From positions 19,122,456-19,186,455 of the forward strand of contig NC_051095.1 of assembly GCF_901709675.1 (NCBI RefSeq): a stretch of DNA of 64,000 bases. The letters are read 5' to 3'. Each line of letters starts with the position of its first letter. Within the stretch, counting starts at the first letter, position 1. Of the stretch, positions 12,748 to 24,334 are shown in pieces. A program made the translations under genes and the position numbers. This stretch comes from Syngnathus acus. Taxonomy: Eukaryota; Chordata; Actinopteri; Syngnathiformes; Syngnathidae. Under the pieces are notes generated by a model. That model worked only from the letters and a program-made list of their open reading frames with translations, was not told the origin of the DNA and did no database searches.

Positions 12748-12879
12748 TGCCCTGCGATTGGCTGGCAACCAGTTCAGGGTGTCCCCTGCCTACTGCCCGA
12801 TGACTGCTGGGATAGGCTCCAGCACGCCCGCGACCCCCGTGGGGACAAGCGGTACAGAAGATGAATGGATAGATGGATA
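12748..12879 (+). mobile_element. 5'-truncated SINE with perfect 11-bp target duplication
   Basis: The insert runs from TGCCCTGCGATTGGCTGGCA to a GATGAATGGATAGATGGATA tail. GATTTGAACAC occurs directly before it (12737-12747) and directly after it (12880-12890), an 11-bp duplication typical of target-primed LINE-machinery insertion. The tRNA-like head is missing, as expected from incomplete reverse transcription. The GGATG-like tail matches that of the RTE element at the end of the window, which suggests mobilisation by an RTE (inference). Confidence 0.85.
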
Positions 12880-13429
12880 GATTTGAACACAATAACAGTG
12901 ATTATTCTGTTTGTTGTGATTTTTTTCTTTAGGGATCAGTTGCACTCAAAGGCCGAGCACTTGAATGCATTAGAATAAATAAATAAATAAATATATTCTC
13001 GGTAAAGCTCATAATTGCCTTTCAGTCGCATTCAATCCAAACAAACACTTTAGTGCCAGATGCTCAATTCATGTGCAACAATAACAACACCACCAATTCA
13101 TGACGAGTGGACTTAAAACACTAAGAAGTCAGTGATCAAAACTCTGCTGCCAATTAGCTTCTCTGTGACATCTAAAAACATGATTTCCACAATAAAGGAA
13201 TGGATCAGCAGCTCAATGCAAATAGACAAATAAAATGACAGATTTTAGTGGGGGAAAATGTGCTGGAGGCAAAGCTCGACTAATGATGTCTGTAATTAAA
13301 AAGGATTGTCATTGAACGCACCACGGGCTGCTCTTCCATCTGTTCATTATTGACGGAGTAGCTCGTTGAGATATTTTTACTACTTGAGCATTTTGATGTG
13401 CTAACCGAGCTAGCCTAGCCTAATGTCAA

Positions 13430-13645
13430 GTTTCAAAGGAGGGTATCAGTAGGGTCTCATAGGAGGGCTTTAAACAAGGTTTTGGCAATTAGGGTTTTAA
13501 GCCAGATTTCAAGTTTCAAAGTGATGTTTTAAGACAGGCTTTGGGGATGAATGGAGGCTTACAAAAAAGGTTTAGACTTTTAAATTTGGTTTTGAAATTG
13601 TGGTTTCAAGCCAGGGTTCTAACTTCAAACTGTGGTATATATATT
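13430..13645 (+). repeat. Degenerate GGTTTCAAG minisatellite, block 4 (plus orientation)
   Basis: Variants include GGGTTTTAAGCCAGATTTCA and GTGGTTTCAAGCCAGGGTTC, with the G-rich strand on plus. This is the last block in this orientation before the array reverses. Confidence 0.6.
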
Positions 13646-13679
13646 TTTTTTTTCTTTAAACTTTATATCAAACACTACT

Positions 13680-14830
13680 TCAGAACCTGAACCAAGTTAT
13701 CTTAAGACCTCTTTTTAACACACTAACTCAATTTTGAAACCATAGATGGAGATCCTAACCGAGTCTTACAAACTTAACTTTAAGACCCTAACCCTGGCTT
13801 GAAACCCTATCTGAAATCTTACTTTGAAACCACAACTCTGGCTTGAAACCTTACTTCTAAACCTTTGAAACATTTTTGGCCTGATAGACTTGATTGCTTG
13901 ATAGCTGTGTTGCACCATCCTAGTGCCATGTCGTCTTTCTTTGATGTCCCATCATGCTACCATGGAAACACAACACTACCACACACACAACAGTCCGAGA
14001 TGAACACAGCTCCTTAACGCTATGATATACATAAGGGGTGAGTGGGCGGTGGGGTCTTTCTTCCGTAATGATGGATGCAATTGAGTGTGAGCAACCTCCT
14101 TTGCCGTTTAATGGTTTGTAATCAACAGAAGGGGCCTCACCTTTTCTATTTGGCTCCCATTATTCTGGCAAATGAAATGCGACATGGTAACCTCCACTTG
14201 ATTGGACGGAGAAACCAGACCTTTATGTACCTTCACGGACCTTTATGGGCCTGCTGACTATCAGGGTCTTGAGATACTGCATGCGCACAAAATGATTCAT
14301 GTTTGCATTCAGAGATCATTCCATCAAGAATTGCTGCTGATTTCTCATTTGAAAACCTTTTAAAACCCTGGATTTTAAAAAGCTAACTTAAAAGCCTTCC
14401 TCTGGCTTGAGAACCTAACTGTGACTTTAAACCTTAATTTGATACTCGGGCCTCGTTCAAAAACTAAACCCTGCCATGAACCCAAGACCCTAACTTGTCT
14501 CAGAAACCTAAAATAGGTTTAAAACCCTACTTTGAAACCCAAACCTCGTCTTCAAACCATACTTTGTGTTAGAAAAATGTATATATATGTAATCATGCGT
14601 TCTCTAATCGATGCTTTACCGCAATATTACTGCAATATATGCTTGCGCACTCCTCGCGAGAAAATAACTAATATTCCGTCTCACTTGTGGTTTGTTTGCT
14701 GATGCTCTTCTCTTAATAGTTATTCAGTCAGCGAATTAAACCTGACACTTTGAAACCCTTAACCCTCGCTTAAAAACCTAATTTGAAACCCTACTTTGAA
14801 ACCCAATACCTGTCTTGAAACCGTATTCAT
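13680..14830 (-). repeat. Same minisatellite in opposite orientation, blocks 5-7
   Basis: From about 13,680 the C-rich strand lies on plus: CCCTAACCCTGGCTTGAAAC, CTTGAAACCTTACTTCTAAA, then further blocks at 14345-14580 and 14740-14830. The phrase CTTGAAACCCTAACCCTGG is the reverse complement of the preceding blocks' motif. Interrupting segments (13880-14340 and 14585-14735) look unique. It is non-coding. Confidence 0.65.
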
Positions 14831-15286
14831 GATTATTTTTAATCAGATTTATATCAAATATAATTTTATATAATTGTCCTAGGATAAAGTCAAAATGAAA
14901 ACTACCTGCGTGGGATCCTCTGTTTGGCCACATGGAGGCAAATGGCAGTTAAGCAGCACAATCCAATGAAATAACAGTTTGATTCAACCATGCAAGAAAT
15001 TGCCTCGAAATCAGCCCTAAAAGAGGTCAAGCGCGCCATAAACACGTCGCGCTTGTGAGGCGGGCGGGTTTTGTTCAGTGGAAACATCCATCAAGCGCCA
15101 GATGTTGCCTCACTGCTTTACACTGTCGGCTAACAGTTGCTTTCTCTCGCTGCTAAACGGATCGCTTCATGCCCGTCCAGGCGTTCCTCTTTAACTGCCA
15201 ATTCCAAGTGATTGTGTCCAGATGTTGCAGCTGTTGTGTAGTAATATGAGAATAAAGTCATCATATTACTTCAATTCTTAAAAAAC

Positions 15287-15380
15287 TCATGCACACATGC
15301 ACAGTGTGCACATAGACACACACGGTCACACAATCAATCACACACGCACGCACGCATGCACACACACTTGCACACAAACA
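15287..15380. repeat. Imperfect CA/CACG repeat
   Basis: Short CACACA, CGCACGCACGCATGCAC and CACACAC tracts separated by a few bases. Confidence 0.7.
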
Positions 15381-16473
15381 TTTATAGTATTTTGGCAGAA
15401 TTGAATGTTATTCATTAATCTAATTCATTTTTATACTGTAGTATTACAAAGGTTGTGAAAATTTTATAGACTTACATGCAAATGTACCTACTACAGGATA
15501 AAAAAAATATTCCTTGACAATAGACGAATAGTCGAAATACAGCCTGAAAAAATCAAACAAAAAGTCAATATGAAATAAATATTTTAGTATATATTGGTAT
15601 TATAATTATTACATATTTTAAATATATCCGATACAAGCATTCTTTTACAAGAATAAACTAAATATTAAAGAAATGTTATAATATAAATGTGTTTTCAGAA
15701 TTTTTACTAAAAAATAAATAAATCCATTAGAATATTTTTAAACGTAACAGTATTATACTGAAGGCCTTCTCTGTTTCAAGACCTGCTCCGCCTGATGACA
15801 CGGGTCAAATATTATTTGTGATTAAAAGCATAGTAGGGCGCTGACGTTTTGCTTGAAAGTAATGACGCTGCACTTTTGCGAGCGATGCCTTAGAGGTGCC
15901 TTAGAGGTGCTCTGCGACCCGTCTTGTGACATTTCCGTTTAGAGGAAATAGGCATAAAATATCAGTAATGGCGCAGTGGGACATACCATATGCACGACGC
16001 ACCCTAAAGGAGCCTTAAAGGTGGAAATATCAACATTGAGAATGTCACAGGAAGACTCACTTTTAAATTGTAAAACATTCAAGTAAAACTATTCCCATTC
16101 GAAAATGAATAAAAAATCTAAATAATATATGACTAACAAACAAACCAGACCAGATTTTTTTATTTTCTTTGAATGTAGTAAAAATACTCCCATTAAAATG
16201 CGTATTTTAATTCAAATCTTGTGACAAAAAGGTGTAAAGAAAATAATGTCAAAATATAGTAAATTAGACTAACATTACCAGGGGCAGAAATTAAATGTAT
16301 TACCATATAACCTAAATCTGCAAAAAGAGTCAAGTCAGAACAACAACTGAAAAACAGGAATACACTCAAAATATATCCATATTACAATGTTTCATACTCT
16401 GAGAATAAAGGTAAAATATTACCAGACATAATTTTAATGTTCTTTAGGGGGGGAATAGTCAAGTATTCCCAGC
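15381..16473. other. AT-rich sequence, no gene recognised
   Basis: Mostly A/T. A 13-bp tandem duplication of GCCTTAGAGGTGC is seen near 15887-15912. Nothing codes. Confidence 0.5.
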
Positions 16474-16675
16474 TATCCATCCATCCATTAGCTACTGCAT
16501 ATTTGGAGTTAGCTTGCAGAGGCAGCAGCTTCAGCAGGAAAGCCCAAACTTCGCTCTCCCCAGCCACTTCATCCAACTCATCCCGGGGGATTCCAAGGTG
16601 TTCCCAGGCCAGCCGGGAGACATAGTCTCTCCAGCGAGTCCTGGGGGTGTTCTTCCTTGGGACATGCCCAAAACA
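16474..16675 (-). pseudogene. RTE-like LINE, C-terminal fragment (minus strand)
   Basis: On the minus strand the translation includes [20 protein letters not shown] followed by ELDEVAGESEVW and a leucine-rich end. This corresponds to the end of the RTE-like protein at 63140-63272 ([20 protein letters not shown] then [12 protein letters not shown]). The fragment ends in a short GGATGGATGG tail at 16474-16486, the family's 3' signature. It lacks all catalytic parts. On the plus strand it abuts a long GT array at its truncated end. Confidence 0.85.
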
Positions 16676-16684
16676 CATATACAC

Positions 16685-16689
16685 GTGTG

Positions 16690-16749
<60 letters not shown>

Positions 16750-16767
16750 CATGCGTGCGTGCGTGTA
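16685..16767. repeat. GT dinucleotide microsatellite
   Basis: About 40 GT units with a few GC replacements, ending in GCATGCGTGCGTGCGT. It lies directly beside the truncated RTE fragment. The Thr-His and Val-Cys rich open frames across it are artefacts of the repeat. Confidence 0.95.
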
Positions 16768-17067
16768 TTTCTTCCTTTCTCTCTTTCTCACTCTCTGTAC
16801 AGTATAATTGGGCTGCTAATAAGAAAATAACAGCACAGGGAACATAGTCCATACAGAACATAGACTCTTAAAATCAAATGTAAAACGCGTTAAGACCCTC
16901 TTGAAATCAAATGTAAAACACGTATTGCTGCTGCCATCTGCCTGGAAGTCGTCATTATTTCAAGGTCACGGCACCAAGGCCATTTCCAATATGAATAGTC
17001 AATATGCACTGTGTGTCAAGAGTGGGAACGTGGAATTATGCACTTATGTCTACATAGGATACATTTA

Positions 17068-18403
17068 CCGTATTTTCCGCCCTAAAAGGCGCACCTAAAA
17101 ACCTAAAATTTTCTCAAAAGCCGACAGTGCGCCTTATAGGCCAGTGCGCCTTATATATGGATCAACTGATGAATTTGTTGATCCATACTGGTTGTACACA
17201 GTGCTCTGCCAAAATGTTTCAGTACGTTTTAGTACGACTAATAAATTACAAGGTCGCATCGCTTCCCAGCATTACGGCAACTGTAGTCAGGGGGCGTCAC
17301 CGAATAGCTGTTGTACCCGCGAGGCTATTTCCTGTCAAAATAGGCTGCTCTGTTAATGTTTCGAGTAAATCTACGGATCGATATGGAAGGGAAACATAGG
17401 TAAGTAGTACCAATGCGTTAGATCGAACTTTAGTCAGTTCCGATCATTTTATAGGAGATCGTTTGAGAAACGCGATTGTTTACACTTTGCTGAGGCTCAT
17501 GGGAGAGTGCGAGGTGAGGCTCGTGAGACTTTGCGGATGGCTAATGCTATTGCGATAGCTGCTATACGTACCAGGCTATTTCATGTCAAAATAGGCTGCT
17601 CTGTTAATGTTTCGAGTAAATCTACGGATCGATATGGAAGGGAAACATAGGTAAGTAGTACCAATGCGTTGGATCGAACTTTAGTCAGTTCCGATCATTT
17701 TATAGGAGATCGTTTGAGAAACGCGATTGTTTACACTTTGCTGAGGCTCATGGGAGATTGCGAGGTGAGGCTCGTGAGACTTTGCGGATGGCTAATGCTA
17801 TTGCGATAGCTGCTATACGTACCAGGCTATTTCATGTCAAAATAGGCTGCTCTGTTAATGTTTCGAGTAAATCTACGGATCGATATGGAAGGGAAACATA
17901 GGTAAGTAGTACCAATGCGTTGGATCGAACTTTAGTCAGTTCCGATCATTTTATAGGAGATCGTTTGAGAAACGCGATTGTTTACACTTCGCTGAGGCTC
18001 GTGAGACTTTGCGGATGGCTAATGCTATTGCGATAGCTGCTATACGTACCAGGCTATTTCATGTCAAAATAGGCTGCTCTGTTAATGTTTCGAGTAAATC
18101 TACGGATCGATATGGAAGGGAAACATAGGTAAGTAGTACCAATGCGTTAGATCGAACTTTAGTCAGTTCTGATCATTTTATAGGAGATCGTTTGAGAAAC
18201 GCGATTGTTTATAGAGGGCTCGTTGGTTATTGGCTAGTGGATGCATACCGCAACCCTAGTCAACCTCAGTTTGATGCAGTATAGCTTCTATTTTATGCGC
18301 CTTATAAGCCGGTGCGCCTTATATATGGACAAAGTTTTAAAATGGGCCGTTCATTGAAGGTGCGCCTTATAACCCGGTGCGCCTTTTAGGGCGGAAAATA
18401 CGG
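17068..18403. mobile_element. TIR element, family 1, long form (copy A, about 1.34 kb)
   Basis: The left end is CCGTATTTTCCGCCCTAAAA then GGCGCACC, preceded by TA (17066-17067). The right end mirrors it (GGTGCGCC then TTTTAGGGCGGAAAATACGG), followed by TA (18404-18405). Both ends carry several extra copies of a GCGCCTTATA motif inside the TIR, such as GTGCGCCTTATATATGG. The interior is dominated by a 251-bp tandem array (17322-18215). No transposase frame is present. An inverted relative lies at 49911-51428. TA flanks and TIR layout suggest Tc1/mariner/pogo-type mobilisation (inference). Confidence 0.85.
17322..18215 (+). repeat. Internal tandem array, 251-bp unit, about 3.6 copies
   Basis: Units begin AGGCTATTTC at 17322, 17573, 17824 and 18051, so the periods are 251, 251 and 227. 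The 24-bp shortfall in the third unit falls in a region that itself has a small internal duplication (GCTCATGGGAGA/GCTCGTGAGAC). Units are nearly identical. Each contains ATGTTTCGAGTAAATCTACG and, downstream, an AG followed by GTAAGT (GTAAGT at 17400, 17651, 17902 and 18129). The near identity implies recent amplification or homogenisation. Confidence 0.9.
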
Positions 18404-18405
18404 TA

Positions 18406-19198
18406 AATATTTTCCACACTCTCCTTGATAAGGTCAGTGATATGACAAAAGCATTGATGTCCAAAGCTCTAAGGTGCGTGACTCAAGTGTTTATGACACA
18501 CTAGTAATTGTAAAAGTTTTGGTGATACCGCAGACCTTTGCACGCCGGTGCAGCATGGTGCATTTAGAAATCAATCAAAACAGCTCCCCTCATTCCCTTT
18601 AAATACCGTTCGTAAGTATCGTACTGATATCCTGGACATGGCGCAAGAAGACACTGATTTGCAAGAGTACTGCGGCAGATTGAGTTTATAATGGGACTGC
18701 AATTTGATAATGTAAATTTGGCTTGAGAGATTACATATCTGTGAAGAGGGCACTTGGAGACCCCTTTCAACATGGATCCTACGTGTCCAGTGTCTCCAAA
18801 ACCCCAATCAAGTGCATCAAGGCTTATATTGGCTTTAAAATCAGGATGCTACACTTTTTAAGCTTGAGCACACCTACGCTGTTCATGGATAGACGTAGAA
18901 CACATCGAGTTGAATGATATCTGGACAATTTGTTCCATTTTAAAGGTTAAAGCACTAATACTGAATTATGGATTTAAAATATATAATTTTACCAGAAAAT
19001 AGTGTGCACCATGGTGAAGTCAAACTATACGCAGTGAGAAATAATATGAGAATTACGTTGAAACATTACCCGAAAGAAAATGAGTTTTACTGGCATAAAG
19101 TCAACATATCAGAACAGCAATGTCTAATTATATGGAAATAAACAATTGAACTTGTGTAGTCAAAATATGATGGCCTAAATATTAACATAAAAAATATT
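18406..19198. other. Unique sequence, no gene recognised
   Basis: No repeat or coding signal recognised. Short overlapping frames on both strands near 18564-18917 lack motifs. Confidence 0.5.
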
Positions 19199-19385
19199 GA
19201 GTATATGGGGGGGAGAACCATGCAAACTCCACCCAGGAAGGCCGGAGTCAAAATTCTAACTCACAACCTCTGAACTGTGAGACGGACGTGCTAACTAACC
19301 AGTCGACCAAAACAGTATGAAAACAAAATGTGAGATTAATTCATCCATCCATTCTCTGAACCGCTTTTCCTCACACATGTCGCAG
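19199..19385 (-). mobile_element. SINE remnant, head and tail pieces (minus strand)
   Basis: Reverse-complemented, 19199-19312 gives a tRNA-like head (GGTTAGTTAGCACGTCCGTC, then a degenerate B-box region and CCGGCCTTCCTGGGTGGAGT). 19336-19385 gives a GAAAAGCGGTTCAGAGAATG then GATGGATG tail. The middle section is missing. It belongs to the same family as the copies at 40468, 41447, 43280 and 55831. Confidence 0.7.
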
Positions 19386-20049
19386 ATGTGTTTAAAATAA
19401 ACAATCATATTCAAACTCGTGTTAAATAGCGTGACCCAGACTCCACCAAAGTTCACATGTTTTACTAGCACAGTTTTGCAGTCCCACTTTACAGCACAGG
19501 CCTCCTCTGTTGGTCTTGTGCTTTTTCTTCATCTCTGGTCAAGCAACATTTTGTGTTTACAGACAACAGTGTCCTCCAAATGAGCTCTTCATGCCTGAAG
19601 TCAATAATTCAACCCTGACGTGTTTACTGGCAGAGGCGCTCTACTATAGTGGGGTGCACTCGGTCAGCCCGTCAATATTTCACGAGAAGAGGTCGGGATC
19701 ACGCCGCTGCGAAAACATCACACTTTCTGCTTGAAGATGATCCACATTTTTACTTTTCCACACAAAAGTTCTTAAATGAGCACTAAGAAAAGGTCATGAC
19801 ACGAGAACATACTTGACAAATGTTATTTCTTTTTATTTCATTCTGGCAATATAATTTGAGGGAGTTTAGAGAAAATCGCACTTAATGTTCTGGTACCATT
19901 TTCTTTAAATATTTCCACCTCGTCATACACTTCTTATGGGAAATATTTCCCCCAAATATTTTTCCATGGGAATAAATTTACTTGATTCTTTTATTTTTAT
20001 TTCCTGGTAATATTTTGACTCTCTTTCCCCAGAAATAAAATTCCCCCAA
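19386..20049. other. No gene established
   Basis: A 74-codon plus frame (19510-19734) follows an acceptor-like TTTTGTGTTTACAG near 19561. I recognise no protein in it and treat it as unproven. Confidence 0.4.
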
Positions 20050-20052
20050 AAA

Positions 20053-20123
<71 letters not shown>

Positions 20124-20137
20124 ATACATAAATAAAC
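20050..20137. repeat. AAAT tetranucleotide microsatellite
   Basis: About 20 units of AAAT with one ACAT variant. The Tyr-Leu-Phe-Ile repeat frame on the minus strand is an artefact of this. Confidence 0.95.
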
Positions 20138-21333
20138 ATGCTCAAACACACGCACAGATGTAGTAATAAAAGTGCGATGAGATCTCTGGGGAATAAACAT
20201 ACCCAGGCTCATTAAAGTAATGGCATGCACACACACAGACTCACCAATACAAGGTCTAAACAGCTGCTGTGATAATAGCTTCACTTATGACAATAGAAAA
20301 ACATAATTACTGCATTTTTCTCTTTTAAATGATGCAAACAATCAAGTGAAGAACAACTGAGTGAAGAGAGGTGGACAAAAGTATGCGTGATTGTTTCACC
20401 TACAAATATGACGTCAAGAGAACGCCTTATTGTCAGAAAACACACAGGCATAAAAGACCAGATGCAAGAGGTTAGGCCTCGCCTGCATTTGTTGAGTAAA
20501 AGCAACAACTAATGATCACATAACATTTTTTTCCATTTTGGTTTTCTGCTGTGCTTTATTTTTGATTGTCTGACCTATTCTGACCATGGCATTAGACACT
20601 GCTTTGAAACCCCCACGCAATTGAATACTTTGAACAATCTTTAAAATATAGGACACTCCATTCAATCTCTGACTGGTATAGAAATTCAATACCATCAATC
20701 AAGTATGTTTTTTTTTTGTCTTTAGTTTGGTACGATGTCAAGTGTACTCGTTTTCATTCCATCTACTTGTTTCACTTTCAGAAGGTGACTTTAATTTCCT
20801 CCTCTTATTAACGTTTATCTTTTCTACTTTTTATCTTTTGTTCATTGGCAGAGTGCTCGTGTGTGTGACAATGTGGTAAGCTGAGTTCTCTTAAAAAAAC
20901 ACAAAGAGAAAAGTAAAAAATGAAGGGCATTTTGATAAGTTTGGAAACTTAAGGTGGAATTAAAGAAAACTGAGTCAGACTTCTTTTGTGCAACCACTGA
21001 TAATTTTTTTAACTCATTCAACCTTTGCATTCGCTCTCTGTTTCTATTCGTTTTGAACTACTGGGGGGATTGTACATGAATCCAGAAGGATGCAAAAGAC
21101 GGTGATAAGCATGTGAAATGCATGCAAAATAAGGAAGGTCAAACAGTCGTATGGAAAATTTAGTTTATTACTCAACACCTATTGTGACCTCTTCTTTTTT
21201 TTGAGGGTGGTGGCTTATACTCAACAAATACTTCATCTATCGCTAAAGTCGTGCAGAAACCTTCTAAGCCACAAATAATATATTAATATAAAATGTAACA
21301 TTTTGTTTCACCACTATAAGATCGGTCAATCGA
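20138..21333. other. Unique sequence, no gene recognised
   Basis: AT-rich sequence with only short frames. No repeat family recognised. Confidence 0.5.
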
Positions 21334-21376
21334 CGTGCGTGCGTGTGCGTGTGCGCGCGCGTGCGTGTGTGTGTGC

Positions 21377-21446
<70 letters not shown>

Positions 21447-21464
21447 GCGTGTGCGTGTGCGTGT
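21334..21464. repeat. Compound GT/GC microsatellite
   Basis: GTGCGTGC and GCGCGC units flank a central run of about 30 GT, ending in GTGTGC units. Long alternating purine-pyrimidine DNA of this kind can adopt the left-handed form (established property). Confidence 0.95.
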
Positions 21465-22648
21465 TATTTTTACAAATGATTGATCTATCTTAAGAGTTGA
21501 AAATATCTCTGGAGGTACAAAGATTCCGCCCAACACCAGCAATATAAATATGAAAAGACTAAAACTAACTCTAAAAAGAATAAAAAGTCAAATAAACCAA
21601 GCAGTCATTATTTAATTCCTTATTTAGTTTCATACAAAACAAAAATTCATCATTTTCTAAGAATAGCGTCAGAATATAATTCTTGATTCACCATATTAAA
21701 CCCGTTTCTGATTTCTCAAGAAAGAAGGAACAGACCACTCGCCATGATGCTTTTATTTCTAAAAACGGATCAAATCTCTGCATAACAAGCCCAGACGAGT
21801 GTCACCAGTGTGGCGTGCTTGATGTTTATTTCCGGTTTTGCAAGATCCGGTGAGGAGTTGGTGGTGTTTGCTTTTGTCGCCATTTCGGTGGCCAAGGCAA
21901 ATAAGATGCAACGTTCCTCCCGCTGACTACAAAGTAAAATGATTCAAATAATTTTCAGAATCGACATTGGTTTGAGGAGGAGACTATTGTAATGCATCAA
22001 TTAATTGCTTATTCTACTCACCCCGGCAGACTAAAAATAAGTGCGTATTCTAAATAGTACATTGTGGCCATCTTTAGTCTGAATATGAAATAGAACTCTA
22101 TGCCTGCTGGTTAAAACGATGACAAAGGGTATAAAAAAATATAGGCGCAAGCTCCCCAAGCTAATGCTGTGTATCTAAAATATTGGTGCGCAGTTGTCAT
22201 TATAGGGGGCTAAAGCTAAGAGTGTATGTAAAATAGAGGTCCTCTAAGGACATGTTAGCTAGCCTCCGTATCCTCAATCCATTGATGGGAATCATGCATC
22301 AGAGCAAAATGTGTCTTCGTTTCCGGGCTGTTAAAGATCTCTTGGGATGGGCGGCTAATGCCTGTGTGAGCTCATTCTGACATGTACATTGTTCGCCCTG
22401 CTCCATTCCGATCCATGACATTGAGTGCGGATAATAAATGAAAGGCCTTCTGCATCATACACTGTACACTAATTGGCAATGAACTAAAAGATAAAACAAA
22501 AGAAATCACCACCAAGCTGTCATCTTGATGTATGTGTATTTGATTTGATTTTATTTTTCCCTGGCAGAAAAATCTGACGTAAAAAAATCTGTTAGTTTCA
22601 CATTAAATCCGTCAATATTTTTTAAAGCTACTGCAACTAGCGTATGAA
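21465..22648. other. Unique sequence, no gene recognised
   Basis: No coding or repeat signal recognised. Confidence 0.5.
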
Positions 22649-22720
22649 ATATTCAGGATGCACTGAATATTCAGGATGCACTGAATATTCAGGAAGCACT
22701 GAATATTCAGGATGCACTGA
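22649..22720 (+). repeat. 18-bp minisatellite, exactly four units
   Basis: The unit ATATTCAGGATGCACTGA occurs at 22649, 22667, 22685 and 22703; the third has GGAAGC for GGATGC. Each junction makes ATTCAG...CTGAAT, an inverted repeat, so the unit is partly palindromic. The length is a multiple of three, so the plus frame from 22644 reads as a Tyr-Ser-Gly-Cys-Thr-Glu repeat, probably without meaning. Confidence 0.95.
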
Positions 22721-23629
22721 AATGCATGAAATGCAAAGTTTTAGCCAACGCAGAAAACTGAAAATGGTGTGTGCCACCACTTACTGTACATATTCCGTCA
22801 ATGACATTTTCTCAAGCAAACCTATTACATCACAAACACACAAGACCGGCGGGGTATTTTTCCATCAGTGCCGGACTGGGAAGTTCGTCGTTACTTGATA
22901 CGGTTTGTGATAATTACACTGTTGAATGAAAATACAATTCTGTCAGTACTTTGTCCATCATTTTTTTTAAACTTTACGGTCAATTAATTACCGCCTGTAA
23001 ATCGAGCATCAGTCAGTGACAAAGTGACAAACCTTACGTCAGTCTGACGGAAGGCTCACCTCTGCAAATTACAATTTGAAATTCAGCTGTCCAAATAGAA
23101 AGAAAAACTTAACACTGGTCTATTTTATGTGCATTTTTTGTGTTCATTTTGTAAGTTTGTCATCTAATTTTGCATTTTAATTAACAGAAGTAACAAATTA
23201 TGTATAAATGAAAATGATATATCTCTTAAATCTCTTAAGTGTTGACTATGGGCCTACTTAGTCAACAAATAAACTTTCCATCAGCTTTCCTCGTGGAATA
23301 TTATTTAAATATTTTGCCAAGCGACAAACAAAGTGCTTATTAAATCAGCGTTAACCTTACGACATCATTTGCTGCCACATAAAAGCAGTGTAGCGCATAC
23401 AAGACATTTATGGACGCTTTGCTCCGTGGTCTTTAGCGTAAATAAAGAAGGTGTGTTTTATAACACGTTGACTGACGGCGTAGTGCTCTGTCTATTGACT
23501 TGATCGCTGTGAAATTGCTTCGTCAATTTTAATTTTTATGGCATTGGCTTGTTCCAGTCAGTTGGATTTGCAGTTGTAATAATCTCAAGAGTGCTCTCTT
23601 TGGAAGTTGAACACAATTTGTGAGTGTTG
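22721..23629. other. Unique sequence, no gene recognised
   Basis: AT-rich, no recognised feature. Confidence 0.5.
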
Positions 23630-23810
23630 AGGGGGTAGAGTTAAAAATCTGTGTTGTAGATAGAGAGTTTGGGTTAAGGATTAAGAGTTTTGGTTTGAAT
23701 GGTTAGGGCGTTCGGGATTAGGTTTAGAGGGTCCGGGATAAATGTCAGGGTTTGAGGTCAAGGTTTAGGATTGGAATTAGAGGGGATTGGGTTCAGGTAG
23801 TGTTTTATGT
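23630..23810 (+). repeat. Degenerate G-rich minisatellite, distant block
   Basis: Variants such as GAATGGTTAGGGCGTTCGGG and GGTTTAGAGGGTCCGGGATA then AGGGTTTGAGG resemble the 8.6-14.8 kb repeat in composition and strand, but they are more diverged. Confidence 0.45.
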
Positions 23811-24334
23811 TAGGGTCTTGTTTAATATCAATAGTTATCTTGTGTAACTATTATTGTTGGATTCATTGTTTTTGCACACTCACGGCACCCCTTTTCCATT
23901 TTCGTTTCTATTTTTGCACTCGTCAAAGAATTGAATTAGCTGTCAATCAGTCTCGATGCGTCAGTGCTGTGACTGACAACTGGGTCGACAGTTGACAAGC
24001 GCCAGACGCCCCTTCCCATGTTGTCACCATTACTGATAATAAATTTAGCCAGACATAACTGTGTAGTTTCGAAAATGTACCACTTTGCTGCTTTGAAATA
24101 CTGATCAAATGAGGTTTCTTTTTTTAGATGAAGTCAGACAGAACCGTACATTTTCTGCCCACATGAGGACATTTAGACAAGTTTTTTGGGTCATTTTTCA
24201 AAGGACCCCCTCAAAATCTTAACACCAATTCAACATAAAAAGCATGTGTCGTATTGTTTTTCTTGAATTTTTTTTTTACTTTTCAAAGCTTTCTCTTGGT
24301 AGATATTATTTTAACTTGCATTGAATAATAGTTG

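Noticed and set aside
16382-16861. 159-codon minus frame with a Thr-His repeat
   Set aside because: It is the GT microsatellite joined to the RTE fragment; only the part homologous to the RTE C-terminus was kept.
17322-18215. CRISPR-like array
   Set aside because: The repeats are about 250 bp, contiguous and without short unique spacers; this is a tandem array in a transposon of a eukaryote.
19510-19734. 74-codon plus frame after an acceptor-like site
   Set aside because: A terminal exon is possible, but the protein is unrecognised, there is no clear polyadenylation signal, and chance open frames of this size are common here.
20281-20508. tRNA or other stable RNA genes
   Set aside because: I scanned for cloverleaf-like A/B boxes and found only SINE heads (40468, 41447, 43280, 55831); none looks like a functional tRNA.
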